From contig NW_024609836.1 of NCBI RefSeq assembly GCF_016920785.2, positions 61,917,930 through 61,981,929 of the forward strand: a DNA stretch of 64,000 bases, given 5' to 3'. Shown piece by piece: positions 1 through 11,850 of the stretch. Both the position numbers and the translations under genes were made by a program. Below the pieces are notes generated by a model. That model saw only the letters and a list, made by a program, of their open reading frames with translations, was not told the origin of the DNA and ran no database searches. Each line of letters starts with the position of its first letter. The first letter of the stretch is position 1. Source of the stretch: Ixodes scapularis. Taxonomy: Eukaryota; Arthropoda; Arachnida; Ixodida; Ixodidae.

Positions 1-487
1 GTCAGTCGCATCATTCTGTGAGTTCCCTCCGTACATTACAGGGTTTGGCTCTCTCGAATGCTTTGCGAGAAAAATGATGAACTGGAAATATCTAGAGTAG
101 TTCTAGAAAAACTATTTCCAGAATCTTATCTCAGCATCGCAAAGAATATAAAAAGTTTCTAAAGACAAGGTTAGTGCAGGAGTTGAATAAACTAAATACT
201 TTGTTTTTCGAAACCATCTTGCCGTAGTAAACGTATGAAGTTCCCCTAGGTAGAGCTAGTCATTACGGATGATTGTGCCCATTGCATACCATAAAAATTT
301 AATTTGCGACCTACAATATTTACAAACTCAATTAACTCTGAATAAGTGGACCACTTGGCATTAAGGATTGGCCTCACCATGACTGTCTTCCAACATCTAC
401 ATAATAATTTCCATGAACCTATGCATTTCAAGAAAATATTTGGTGCGAGCTGCTTAAAACACAATAGCACTTTTTAGCAAGTGCTGA

Positions 488-1190
488 TTGTTGGGCAAGT
501 TGGTACGGTACGTTAGAAAACATGATTGTGCTTTGAAGACGGGGACATAGGAAGGACAGACACCACAGAGTGCTAACTTTCAACTGATTTAATTCAAGAA
601 CCTCGGCGTAGAAACACACTGCGTCACCGCACCACATCTCAACCAATCCGTGGCCCTGCCACGGACCGCAAGTACGCCAACTCCTTATCCGCCAAGTCAA
701 TTGACGCCACACTGACACAACACGTGCCGGAACTATTTATAGCATCAGCCTCCATAATCTCTCTAACAGTCATATCTTTGTGCCTAGCAAGAACAGTAGA
801 CTGAGCAAATAATGGTTTGCACTCGCAGTCATGATCTGTCGTGTCACTGTCATGACTGCGGGTGCAAACCATTATTTGTTTCGTCTATTGTTCTTGAGAG
901 GCACAAAGATAGGACTGTTAGCGAGATTATGGAGGCTGACACTATAAATAGTTCCGGCACAAGTTGTGTCAGTGTGGCGTCAATTGACTTGGCGGATAAG
1001 GATTTGGCGTACTTGCGGTCCGTGGCAGGGCCACGGATTGGTTGAGATGTGGTGCGGCGACACAGTCCGTTTCTACGCTGAGGTTCTTGAATTAAATCAG
1101 TTGAAAGTTAGCGCTCTGTTGTGTCTGTCCTTCCTATGTCCCCGTCTTCCAAGCGCAATCATATTTTCTACCGCACTTTTTAACACTAAT
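488..1190. repeat. Foldback of two head-to-head Penelope-like 3' ends (copy A)
   Basis: The two arms are inverted copies meeting near 845, where ATGGTTTGCACTCGCAGTCATGA faces its complement. Both arms, read outward, encode the same peptide in opposite directions, with RHKDMTVREIMEAD and CVSVASIDLADKELAYL on the minus strand and RHKDRTVSEIMEAD on the plus strand. These residues resemble the C-terminal end of GIY-YIG endonuclease domains in Penelope-like retroelements (RH-x-REI-EA, CVS-x-SI-L-DKE-YL). Both copies are 5'-truncated at the centre. The family assignment rests on recalled motif resemblance. Confidence 0.6.
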
Positions 1191-1685
1191 AGAAAGCCTG
1201 TAGTGGGCCACAACTTAAGCAGTTTTCACTTCATTATAAAGAGCAATTACACATATGTGAACCATGAATATAGGCCTGCACTGAATTTTTTTCTTAAGCT
1301 GAACGTGCTATGCTCTGTTTACTATATAAATCTTTGCAGAGCTGACAATGTGCAAGTTCCTGTTTTTTTATATTTCACATGTCCCGACTGGTGAGTGTGG
1401 TAGGGACATAAGATTGATGACACCAACGAAACACAATGATTATTTTAAGAATTTGTTTGGGTATAGCACGAGCAAGGAGATCTGCGGGAAGTTATTTCTG
1501 TGACACCGTCGAACCTACATCCGCGGGCTTTAAGTTCACATGTTAATCATGTCTGCAGACTCCTTTTTGTAATTGGAATTTCATCCAACCCAAGATTTGA
1601 ATATGTTTTTTTTTCATTTTAGGCTTAGTAGTGCTTTTGCTGTTCTATTAATAGGTAAGAAAAATGCTTATTTCAAGTGGCATAC

Positions 1686-1867
1686 CTAACACCTGGTGGC
1701 ACGAGGACTCCCCTGTCGTGACGCAGACCGAAAGTCACAGCCAGGGAGATACTGCGATGCTCTTGTTGCTGGGATTACCTCCCCCATGGTCCTGCCCAGA
1801 CCACAGAAAAAGATTGAGTCCAAGCTTGTGGCCACTAGGATCTCCAGATCTTGAGGCACCCAAGTAG
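1686..1867 (-). other. Exon-like segment with splice sites on the minus strand (copy A)
   Basis: Read on the minus strand, the segment is preceded by a strong acceptor (TTTTTATTTTCAG, at 1868-1880) and followed by the donor GTATGC. It is 182 bp long. One frame stays open almost to its end (TWVPQDLEILVATSLDS, then a stop at the 3' boundary), so coding status is doubtful. It is homologous to another splice-flanked segment 1.8 kb away (39644-39795 in copy B, mutated at 3484-3635 here), which indicates an internal exon duplication. I do not recognise the protein. Confidence 0.4.
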
Positions 1868-4800
1868 CTGAAAATAAAAACAAATCACAATCAAGTACTT
1901 GGCAGAGCTACATTAGAATGGCTAGCATATTCTTTCGTGATCAGCACATAGATCCTCTTATTTTAGTCATAGTCACCCCCCAGGACAAAGCTACGTAGGC
2001 GTTAAAATGATGGGTACCGAATTTAGGTGAATGATCAAATGCATTCATTTAACCCCCTTTCGCCCCAACCTGAGACTTCTGTCAAATATTCACATTCAAC
2101 TGTAAAGACTACAAATAAAACTACTACTGCAATGCAAAGCCGTATAGTGGGAGAGTTTAGCCAGCGGGTGTGGCAACGAAGGCGCCGGAGAGGAGGAAAG
2201 GGAGGAGAACGCCGAAGGAGGGAGAGAGAAGGCAGCAGAGAAACAAAGAGGAGACGACCACCATTTTGATGCAAAGCTGTCTGCACGGAGCACTGTTGAG
2301 GCTACGTGTCGTCTGCTACGGGCTTATTTATTTTTTTTGCCTAAATAAAAGTGCGTTCAAACATGGAGGAACTTCTTTCTTTAGGTTTTTAAGCCACCGA
2401 GGAATAACACTATATCATTTTATTGCCAGAGCCTGCCAAATAAAAGGAAAGAACCGAAATTTGAATATCGATCCCATGCCGGGCGAATGAATGAAAATGG
2501 CGGCCCTCCCCGCTCAGCTGGGAGCAGCCTAGAGTTCACGCGCATGCGCTCACGCCTCTTGCTCTGTGCCGCGGGCTGATCAGCTCACTCGGAAGGGAGA
2601 CGTTACGGCAGCGAAATCATAGACTGCCAGACTCTCCCCATATATGGCTCTGCTGCAATGGAAAGATTTTCCTACCCTCGTGCTCAGCGAGTGTCGACTG
2701 TGGATACAACTCTGGTTCATACACTCGCTGAACATGAGGGTAGAGTGTACCAGCAGAGGGCAGGTGTCTGTATACAAAGAGTTTAGTTGGCACACCAAGA
2801 GGCTAACGAATAAGAATGGGTACCACTCTGAGCAAAATGCCAAAAAAGCGTGGATCTCGGCTTGACACTAACAGCGGCACACAGTATCTATTTTAGTGAC
2901 AAAGGGGTACTAAATCATTATTTTCAGCTTCCTAACTAAACTAAATATTCTTCCCGGCTTGCTTTTTAGGAAAATCTCCAAATTTACAAGAACTACTAAG
3001 ATAACGTCTAAAAAAAAAAAAAAGCAATGGCAAAACCAGCAATTGAATTCGCCTGCTCTCCAGTAGCAGGACATCTATGGCAGGCAGACCTGCAGAATGA
3101 GCAAGCAGTTTAAGAAACAGAGTATGTCCTATGTATAATTTTTTTTTATGCTGCAAAGCAAGCGCTGGAAGGAGGTTTCACGACATTAACGAAATTTCTT
3201 GCAATCAGTTGAGAACAAATTAGAGCAGTGAACTTGTCCTTGCTTCTGGCATAACGTTTTAGTGTTGCCCATGGAAACTCACATAAATTTGAAAATAAAA
3301 ACAAAAAAGACTAACCTTCATAAAAAAATCTAACTTTGGCAAAGAAAAGTTACCTTGGAAAAAATATGTACAATACAGTTGTACAGCGTGCATTTGTGTG
3401 CTTAACCAATTTTGAGGCAAATCGGCGACAATGAAAAGAAGACGTTTGAGTACAATTAAGGGAAAGACAGAAAGGATGCATACCTACAACAAAAACATTT
3501 AGAACGACCACGGGCAGGAAACTCTGGTGAGGCTCTCGGAGTGACTCCCTCATATGGGCCTGCGCAGACCACAGAACAAGATCGGTCAGAGCTTGCAGCC
3601 ATAAGGTGCTTCATACCATGAAGTTACAGAAGCGGGTGCAATTGGAAGCAAAGTGCATTTCATTTCTCTGAAAAACGAAGAGTTTAATAGGTAGCTTGCA
3701 TTCATAAGGTGATACAGTCATGAATGCACAGACTTTTCAATGCAGCGCTATATCACCAACTTGTTAACCATGCCGGGCAACACTAAAAACTGAGAGCATT
3801 ATTTTAAACTATCTCAGCTTAAAGTTAACCACGACAGAAGCTTCAAGCCATCCTTGCAAATTCAGTGCACAAAGCAAGCCATGTGACCTTCTAGTTGGAC
3901 GCCATGGTACGTCGAGCTTATAATCATGCGTCATGCTGTTTTTGCTGCAAAGGCTTGTAGTTTCAAAAGTGGTCCAGCTTAAAGAGACTAAAAGTATAGA
4001 CGTTTATGAGTGGGGCCCTCATTTAGTCTGCAGCTACATTGCGAAATAGGACGTTCCAACCGGGATGTTTGCTGCCTGTAACCACACGACCAGCTTGTGC
4101 CCAGCGATTGTTCGAGCTGAATACATGTCCTCGACAGTGCCATTATTTGACAAGCATTTCTATGACTGTTAAACATGAGTGACTTACAGAGAGACTCCAC
4201 CTCAACGACTAATGACTTGGGATACCTAACTGAATACTGATATATCAACTAAATGCAAAACAATTACCTGGCAAGCATTAAATTTTTCAAGAGGCTGGGT
4301 CGACTCCGCATTAAGTTGAAGGAGTCGATGCGTAATAGGACAATACAAACAAAAATATGCCTTAGAATTCCTTTTGCACCCCCAAAATGATGTGTTTTTG
4401 AAGGTAAGGTACACAATGTTCTTGATTTAGAAAGTGCCTCAGCTGTACAAATGCATATGCAATAAGGGCACTTGCCAAGCCTATTCTACTCAGCTCTGTG
4501 CAGGTTAAGCTAAGTTAGAGTATAGAAGTACATGCTCACTGACACCATCAGAAAGGCAGGGAGAAGTCTCCGTTGTTCGACCTCCAGCCCGTCTGCTACC
4601 TTCGATGACGTTTCAGCGCCTGATGAGCCTGGAGCGAGCACATCTGTCTAAAGCGGGGTGAAAAGCACAAGCATGTGCTGGAGGACGCCCAGCCATTCTC
4701 TTTTTGTCATCGGCTATACTACATATTTTTAGTAAGACATATTTTTAAGTGAGGAAAAGTACTGCAAATATGCAGTCCACCTTAAAGATAACAACAGTTG

Positions 4801-5305
4801 CCATTCACCATTTTCCAAATAAGTGCTCCCACGTACCGGAACATCTACACATGTGGTGCGTGAGTAGGTTCAGGACTGAGAGGCTAGAAAACGAAGCGCT
4901 CGCAAGGCTTGTCTGGCCCTTCCAACCATGCGGGTACATTCGTTGCAAGTTCCCGATTTGTAGACAAAATGATTTAGAATGAGCAAATCTTGTCTACGCC
5001 CGAGGTAGAACATTGAATTGCGATTCCCCCATATTGTGCGAACCATCCTTCAAACTGCGGTACCACCTGCAAATAAACTATGTTGTGCTGCGGCACGCGT
5101 CCATGCTGCCTGCTTCAGAGGAAAACCACTGCTCGTGTTGAAGACGACATCCCACAGTGGACAGGCAACAATTTTTAACGAACAAAAACAAAATTGATAT
5201 CATTCAATAGACACAGATAGGCTCACAAAGTGTCGGCACCATGATTGTTGTTGTTGGTTTTACTCTTGCATACAAACAAAGGTGACTTCCTCTCTCCTCC
5301 ATGGA

Positions 5306-5439
5306 CAGTAAAACCCCCTTATCTTGGTGGCCCCTATTTCTTCTCGAATCGGTCACAGAGGACATAATCGCAGTCACTGAATTCCGCAAAATTAAAGGCC
5401 GCGAAAAGTAAAGGTTCGCCAACATTAAGGGGTTTACTG
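5306..5439. mobile_element. Tigger-type MITE, 134 bp (copy A)
   Basis: The termini CAGTAAAACCCCCTTA and TTAAGGGGTTTACTG are inverted repeats of the kind seen in Tc1/mariner-Tigger elements. The counterpart at 41630 is preceded by TA, the expected target. It is too short to code. Confidence 0.75.
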
Positions 5440-5890
5440 TTCTTCTGAGTGTCACATGATGTTAACATTTCAAGGAGGCTGAAGGTATTGGTTTAAGAAA
5501 AAATTGACCTATGAAAAAAATGCCCTTCTCCAGGTTAGGCACGCGAGGTTCTTTTGCACTACCTATAAGGTGGCAAGTTTATTTCGGCAGAGCTTTTGGT
5601 AAAACGGAGTCACAAAAGTAGCTATACTTGGCGTCAACTATTTTGTGCTGCATTATAAAGCCAGAGTAGATTCCACAGTGCGTGCTTCAGCAGAGCACTG
5701 TTTGTTGCGACAGCATATGTGGTTTAGTGTTGCATCCCATTTGCATAATCTAGAGAAACTAGCGCTGACAGAGTTGGAGCACTCCAAATATTAACAGCCG
5801 ACTGTAGAAGCATTGAGAGATGCACACATGCGAACTGTGCATTTCTTAAAGGTGGGTCCGAGCAAAGGTAAAAACAATATCTATACTTAC

Positions 5891-6076
5891 GGCGGCCATA
5901 CTTGCCTTTCCCAAGCACGACCACTTTTCCCTCGGTAGCACCATCCAGTAAGAAGCACCAGCAACACGCCCATGAGACGCCGCCGCCTCCTGGATTGAAT
6001 GACGACCCGCCTGAGGTCTTGGAAGGAGATCCGGAACACTGCTTTAGGCCAGATGTTGTATCTGGTGGGGCAGAGA
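5891..6076 (-). other. Exon-like segment ending in a kinase-like glycine loop (copy A)
   Basis: On the minus strand the acceptor TTTTTGCTTTTAG precedes TCTCTGCC and the donor GTAAGTAT follows GGCCGCC. Both are near consensus. One frame is open through all 186 bp: a Ser/Gly-rich stretch, then a Cys-rich WACCWCF, then TEGKVVVLGKGKYG at the 3' end. The last motif resembles the start of the catalytic domain in ASK-type MAP3 kinases (VLGKGTYG). That resemblance is short, and no other kinase subdomain is convincing nearby, so a captured kinase exon is only one possibility. The frame is kept in the other two copies. Confidence 0.4.
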
Positions 6077-6338
6077 CTAAAAGCAAAAATTAACAAATTT
6101 ATCTGAAGCGCTACATTCCTATAGGACAGCAGTATTTTTTTTAGGCCAGTGACTCGCTTGATTTAAACACAAATGGTTGGTTTATATGATGAACCATCAG
6201 CCCCTATTTTTCTTAAGTGTAACGCAGTGTCTAACGTTACGTCCGACGGAACCCGAAATAAAAATTAAAGTTACGCCCAACGTAACTGTCAAGCATTCGA
6301 GTTACGTCCGACGTAACCCAAAATAAAAATTAAAGTTA

Positions 6339-7060
6339 CCGTATTTACTCGAAAATAGGTCGAACTCTATTTGTTGGACCCACCGAGAATAAAAAAAAAA
6401 AAATTCAAATATAGGTAGACTTTTATTTTTAAGAACAGGGGAAATTTTGGGCAAAAGAAAGAAACCTTTATTTACATCACTTCACAGCTTGGTAGACATC
6501 CTCGCAAATCCGCCACAATACTTCACTGACACCGTTGTAAAATGACGACAAGAAACGAAAGAAGGTGCGAAGCGACGAAAGACAAACTACAAAGACGCAA
6601 ACAAAGCCGCCGTGTCGCCATGAGCAACACGCGAGCCGAGACGCCTCAAGCAACTAACAAAAGTAACATCTTTTTTTTTTTCTTTTTTTGTGCGCGTTTG
6701 CGAGGATGGAGGACAAAGTGCATGGCGCATCGCGTTCCTCTCCTTCCCCATTGCCCAGCAAGGGGAACGCTAGAGGTGCGATGGCGAAATCCAATGCCCC
6801 AAGAGGTGCGCGCGATAGCGGCATCGGCCACCGCTGTTGTTTTCGGTTGTTTAACAAAAGCTTTTGGAAACAAGAAGCGGCGCAGCTCTACGGCAACGCC
6901 GGCTCGGTGACTCGATAGCTTCATGCCTCCGGTACGGTCGCAAAATTTGGTCGCGAATGTAGGTCGAAATTCTTTAGTCACGATTTCCGAAAAAAAAAAA
7001 ATAAATAAATAAATAAAAGAAAAGAAAAAAAAAGGTCGACATATATTTGAATAAACACGG
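6339..7060. mobile_element. Pogo-like non-autonomous element, 722 bp (copy A)
   Basis: The termini CCGTATTTACTCGAAAATAG and, inverted, CCGTGTTTATTCAAATATAT are flanked by TA on both sides (6337-6338 and 7061-7062). The interior keeps part of a minus-strand reading frame that is better preserved in copy B (42850-43089), with a deletion of about 75 bp removing the acidic tail. Long A and T runs lie at both subterminal regions. Confidence 0.75.
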
Positions 7061-7559
7061 TAGTCAGCTGCGCGACGAGACACACATTATGAAAGCGATT
7101 GGTGCGAGCGATCAAGGTGATGAGCGACGTTTTCTAGAAGCCCAGGAACCGAGCGGCGCAAGCAGCGAGAGTGAGAAATCTTCGTCGCTCGGCGCCGGCA
7201 CTCGTAGCTTCTCGTCGTCGCTCATCTCGTTGATCGCTATATTGCTTACATGCTGTTCAGAAAGGTGCTCTAAGTGGTTACCATTGCATTGGGACCAGCC
7301 TCGCATCCAACCGTAACCAGTCTTGACTTTTTTTTTAAGCCGCCCAGGTAGAAGTTAACATCGTACATACATCGTTTTCAAGCATGGCTCCTCGTTCATT
7401 GCTCGATTTACTTTTTCGTAAATGACAAACCGCAATGAAGCACAATTATTCTAGTTCAAAATTGTCACGAACACTTGGCACGCATGCTTACACTGTAGCG
7501 CACCTAACGTAATTTAAAAGTAGAACGAAAACGGGACGAGATTCGCTTACCGCTGCACG

Positions 7560-8700
7560 GAAACAGAGTCCTTCGGATCCTAGGCCTAACGGCCGAAATC
7601 GGAAGTCGCCTGCGGTCCGGCGATCGGACGAGTTGAGCCGGTAGCTGTGCTGACCCCGGCTGACCACGCCTGGTTAAACCATGAGAGGCGTCGTCGAGTT
7701 GAGAGCCAGAGACGCAGTAGAAACGGACCGTAAAACATCTGTCCCGTAAACGCAGAAGGAGCCAGCGCCAAAACCGCTACGTCTGGCTGCGTCGCCATCT
7801 CCACGACGACCGGAAGCGTGTAAACCGGGACTGGCCGGGAAGTTAGAAAAGGCGCGGCAGCGGAAGCCACTGGGCGGAAGCTTTACGTTTCGGTTTCGCT
7901 TTTCTCCGACATCGGCCACGGTCGCGGGCTGGTATGTTTGCGGCTGGTTGCGACGACGCGAGGGGCCACGAAAAGACGCCGAGTTGGCCGAGTACGAGTC
8001 ACGGCCCACGATACGAGCAACGGGCCATTTGCCCCTGTCGACCGGCGATGCGGTATCCGCGGCTTAGTGTCACGATCGGTTTGTTGCCGTGCACGTTGAC
8101 TCAAAGCTCGAAGTTATGCAGTTCCGTCAGTTCCGTTCCGGCACCAGCCGCACCACGTTTTCCGGCGCATCGCACGTGGAGGCCTTTCGACGCATTCAGT
8201 GAACGTAAAGATCGCGCCCGCTGTCTTCGGTGCTGTGGAAGAAGTTGGGAGACGGAAGAAGCATCAAAACCAAGGCGTTTAGGACTCCAGTCCGGGCCGC
8301 CGGTCCACTCTGAACGAGAGGCGACGTGTGTGTGCACGCTTTGAGGAAGCCTCCACGTTTCGCCGCGCCAGACCTCGCCGATCGCGACCAGACCCCGAGT
8401 CCGAGAGGCTCTTGCGCAGCCAGGAACGGCAGCGAGGTAGGAGCTGCTCGTTCTGCGCAACCATGCAGTGCTCTACAGTGATCGGAGCTCTCGGTGTCAT
8501 GCGTGCTTGCACCGAAGCCTTTGTGACCCCTTCGGACGCGCAAGTCGTACTTCGCAAAGGTTTGGACGGGGCCGCCCTCACCGAGCAGCTCCGCTAAATT
8601 CCGCTTACTTATGATCGCAATAAAAGCTTGCGTTTGTTCTCGGGAAAAAAATTGCGGGACCGCTCTCCGCGCCGCCGACGAGGTTGGCCGCCACCATGTT
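7560..8700. other. CpG-rich block near the right end of the element (copy A)
   Basis: About 1.1 kb of GC- and CpG-rich DNA stands out from the AT-rich surroundings and recurs at 36340-37480 (copy C) and 43960-45060 (copy B). A 201-codon minus-strand frame (8196-8801) is intact in A and C but broken in B. A plus-strand frame (8328-8597) is followed by AATAAA at about 8617. None resembles a protein I know. It could be a CpG-type promoter for the minus-strand exons further left, or a captured host fragment. Confidence 0.45.
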
Positions 8701-9314
8701 CTCAGCTGTTCACTCGCTCCCGCAGCGAGCGCCTTCCGATAATCCTCCCCGTTCCAAAATGCGATGCGATCTTCGTTTACATGGGCTGAATGAATGCGCA
8801 CTCGCCATCTCGATCCACCTCTGTCTAGCGACTTTAATGCGATGCGCTTTGCGCATTATGCCGTTTACATGACCGCATATTGAATGCGGCAACTGGATTC
8901 AATGCGACTAAGTCGCATTCATGTAAACGCGGCTTATGTTATTTTTCGACATGTATGATGTATGTAACGATACCGGTGGTAAACGATGGACGTTTTTGTT
9001 GGAAGATGGCGGTCGTCTTTCTGCATGTATGGTTTAGTTATAGCGGTGGTCTTGTGGTATAGGCGTTTCGTTGGAAAGATGGCGGTCGCCTACGTCATCG
9101 GACGCAAAATCATACCAGCCATACCGAGTCATATCGGCGAGCAAACCGGCTGCCAGTATAGACAGACCCGGAGCCATAGCGGTGCCGGTATCTCCAGTTA
9201 TGGAGAACGCAAAACCAAACTAGCTGCATGTATAATAACAATAAATTATGGTGGTGTCATACCAGGACTGTACAAGCAGCAGGTTTGTTTCTTGTACGTT
9301 TTTCCAATAGGGAT

Positions 9315-9612
9315 AAAGAGGGTACGTGGACCGAGTGAGCGAAACAGACTTTCTTGGAGACCTGAAAAAGTACCAACAGGCAATGGAAATGTCAGACAGC
9401 AAGATGCTTGAGCGAATCTTGCGAATCTCGTTGGTGGACCAAGCGGCGCTGTTCACCAACTTCCAACAACCGCATCGGCTTGCCTCTGCACTGCGCACAC
9501 ACTGCAGAGACGACCGAGCGCGAGGGGCGAGCTGATGTTTGTACCGCAGCGGCCGGATTCAGCCGAGGAAGATCAACAGCCTGGAAAGTCGAGACGGAAA
9601 CAACGAAAGCTG
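9315..9612 (+). other. Possible exon beside copy A (ORF 9326-9535)
   Basis: A frame of 70 codons starts just inside the right flank of copy A and runs to 9535. It contains an amphipathic stretch (TDFLGDLKKYQQAMEMSD, then KMLERILRISLVDQAALF). The composition is protein-like, and the frame is also open upstream to the edge of the insertion. Copy B interrupts an exon in just this way, so copy A may also have landed in a gene. I do not recognise the family, and no splice sites are certain. Confidence 0.3.
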
Positions 9613-9716
9613 CATGGTGTAATACGCCAAAACAACAGGGACAGACAAAACGAAGGTAGAACTAGACAGGACGTGGCGTTTTGTCTGTCCCTGTTGTTTT
9701 GGCGTAGTACACCATG
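9613..9716. repeat. Short hairpin repeat
   Basis: CATGGTGTAATACGCCAAAA near 9613 pairs with TTTTGGCGTAGTACACCATG near 9698. The arms are about 42 bp and nearly perfect, with a 21-base loop. It looks like a foldback repeat; no gene was seen. Confidence 0.85.
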
Positions 9717-9902
9717 ATGCAAAACCAACTAGCCCAACTAGCCATCCTCAACGAAAGCTGGAACGAAAGCGAACGGTGAACGAGACAGTTAAGACCTGTT
9801 CACACATAAAGCGGAGCTTTAAGTTAGCACTACGTGAGCGCTCGAAGGAGCGCTCATGTTTCGCTTCCTAGCGTGGCTTCGTCCTAATATAGCGCGTTAT
9901 CA

Positions 9903-10030
9903 GTGCTTTAGTAGCGCCTTGCTAGCGCTCAGTAGCGCCTTGCTAGCGCTCAGTAGCGCCTTGCTAGCGCTCAGTAGCGCCTTGTTAGCGCTTCAGTAGC
10001 ACCGTGTTAGCGCTTCAGTAGCGCTTCTTG
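9903..10030. repeat. Minisatellite, 21-22-bp unit
   Basis: AGTAGCGCCTTGCTAGCGCTC is repeated about six times, drifting to TTAGCGCTTC at the right end. Each unit holds the palindromic word GCTAGC/AGCGCT. Confidence 0.9.
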
Positions 10031-10431
10031 TACCGCGAAGCTGCGGGTTAGCCCGTGCACTGCGGTTCCGGTTCCTGTGGTTGGGTGTGTATCAGCAGCA
10101 CCACGGCGGACATGTGGGATGTTGAAATAGAAATGCGACAAATGCTCTCACATACGCGATTAGCGCATATGTGTGTGGACGGCTTAACGCCCTGAAGAGC
10201 CTTCTGGGTACGCAAAATCTTTCGCGACGGAGATAACGACGGGTACTCGGCGAACCTTGTTCCTAGGCTGAGGGACCCAGACAAACAGCTCTCTTGAAGG
10301 CTATTATCTTTAACTGCGTGTCTTTGAAACCAGGGTCACGCATATTGAATAGAAAGCGATGAGGTCGTACCCAATCAATTAGTCGCTCAGAGTCCATGAC
10401 TCTGTATCGCCTGCCCGACCCTTCGCTTGGA

Positions 10432-11500
10432 TATTTTATTGATTTATTTATTTTTATTTATTTATTACTGCAAGCCATTGACTGGCCAAGGCAGGAGTGG
10501 GTACATTGTGGAAAAGAGCACATGATCAAAATATGCGGTACGACATTACATCAGAAAATAAGACGCAACGCTTCTTTCAAACACAGATGTGCTTGGACTA
10601 TTTTATAATAGTTTCAGGCAAACTATTCCAATCATCTATAGACCTCACAAAGAGCGAAAATTTAAATACATCAGAAAAGTACGGATAGGGATCAATATGC
10701 CTGTTATGCTTATGTCTAACAAATCTCGGAGTCGCAAACTGTATGAATTCTTGGTTCTCTAACTTCTGGGAATCGCTAATAATTGAGAAGAACGTTTTAA
10801 GGCGATTTATTTCCATATGCGCTTCAATCGAGTTAAATCCAGCTCTATTTTGCAATTCTGTAACTGATGTGGTTGATCTGTAATCATTGAAAATAAAGGG
10901 AAGTGCCTTATTTTGTACTCTTTGCAGTTTTTTCATGTTTTGACGCGTGAAGGGTTCCCAAACTGGGCTCGCATAATCCATGACTGGTAAGACCAGGCTT
11001 TTGAAGGCAGTTATTTTAACTTGGGGCAAGCGTCTCGTAGAGTTCCGCATAAAGTGCAAAGCCGTTGCATGGTCTTTTTGTATATTTGATCAACATGAAG
11101 GTTCCGTGAGAGATTCGGACAGAATAATACGCCTGGATACTTATACTTTATCTCTTTTTTGAGCGATTTCTCCCCAATACGGTTATCAAAAACAAGAGGG
11201 GCTAACTTCTTAGCCCCTGCCATAGAAACGGTTTTATTTAAGTTCAGTGACATCTGCCATTCGTCACACCATTTTTTTTTCTAATTTTTTGCAAATGTAG
11301 ATTTAATTTTAGGTGGTCGAATCTACTCTTAATTTCGGTAAATATTGTTTTATCATCCGCGAAACGCTTAATGCGTACAGTCTTTTTGAATTCCTTACCC
11401 ATGCAACTGATAAAAAGAATAAAAAGTACAGGCCCGAGCACAGATCCCTGTGGTACCCTAGATACAACCCTACAAGGACGCGATTGTTAACAATGGACGC
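10432..11500 (-). pseudogene. 5'-truncated LINE, reverse transcriptase C-terminal part
   Basis: On the minus strand, fragments in shifted frames give the reverse transcriptase block PQGSVLGPVLFILFI (near 11440), the FADD catalytic motif (RIKRFADDKTIF, near 11360), a GVLF-N-HVDQIY block and the thumb/C-terminal signature KSLVLPVMDYASPVWEP (near 10990) with LQRVQNKALPFIF. The frame then ends before an A-rich tail read as repeated AAATA units (plus 10432-10466). The 5' part, including endonuclease and the first RT blocks, is missing, and there are frameshifts, so this is a dead CR1/Jockey-like insertion. The clade is not certain. Confidence 0.85.
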
Positions 11501-11529
11501 CACAAAAGCCGCAGTGTCATGCACTCCGA

Positions 11530-11850
11530 TGTCGCGATCCTGGCGGTTGGTGGTAAAAGTTCCCGTAAAAAGCAGGAGCAAACGCGAATGCCGCTGTCTT
11601 CGCGGCGTCCCAACTGTTGACTGCCGAAACTTCCTTGGACTGTCGAGCCTCGGAAGGTTCTGCAGCAAAACGGGAGCCTGCCACAACGACCACCGCTGCT
11701 GTGACGCCGCCAGGACCGTGGCCGGCGACAGCGTGACAGTAAGATCTATGACGTCATAACGCAAACATCAAGGAGACACTTTTTTCTCGACACAGTAAAC
11801 AACTTAGTCAGAGACGTGTTCCAGACACCATTTTAATGAGTCAAGGCATG
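11530..11850. repeat. Member 1 of an unnamed dispersed repeat pair
   Basis: It shares TGTCGCGATCCTGGCGGTTG-GTGGTAAAAGT, GACCGTGGCCGGCGACA and a GAGACGTGTTCCAG word, in the same order, with 13765-13985. The pair is about 2.2 kb apart in the same orientation and substantially diverged. No protein was recognised. Confidence 0.6.

Larger units (their letters stand above)
1..9314. mobile_element. Copy A of the 12.4-kb CCCTGTTGG element, cut off at the left window edge
   Basis: Bases 1-9314 are collinear with 29220-38142, nearly base for base. The segment ends in TTTTTCCAATAGGG, the right terminus that is also seen at 38142 and, as CCAACAGGG, at 45674. The left ~3.5 kb (the part present at 20274-23764 and 25730-29219) would lie outside the window. 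It carries a foldback of Penelope-like ends (488-1190), exon-like minus-strand segments (1686-1867, 5891-6076), a Tigger-type MITE (5306-5439), a 722-bp pogo-like element (6339-7060) and a CpG-rich block (7560-8700). The right flank begins ATAAAG; the 2-bp target duplication cannot be checked because the left flank is missing. Confidence 0.9.

Noticed and set aside
3988..4248. Coding exon on either strand around 4.0-4.2 kb (plus frame 39898-40299 in copy B)
   Set aside because: The plus frame is open in copy B but has a stop in A and C. Minus-strand splice sites exist near 4190-4230, but the phases do not join to neighbours. Left undecided rather than annotated.
8196..8801. 201-codon minus-strand frame in the CpG-rich block as a gene
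   Set aside because: GC-rich DNA leaves several overlapping frames open here. The frame is broken in copy B, has no recognisable motif, and other frames on both strands are equally long.
9326..9535. TFIIS N-domain-like protein
   Set aside because: The helical pattern is suggestive but too short, and key conserved positions were not found.
9903..10030. CRISPR-like array
   Set aside because: Units of 21-22 bp are contiguous without spacers; it is a minisatellite.
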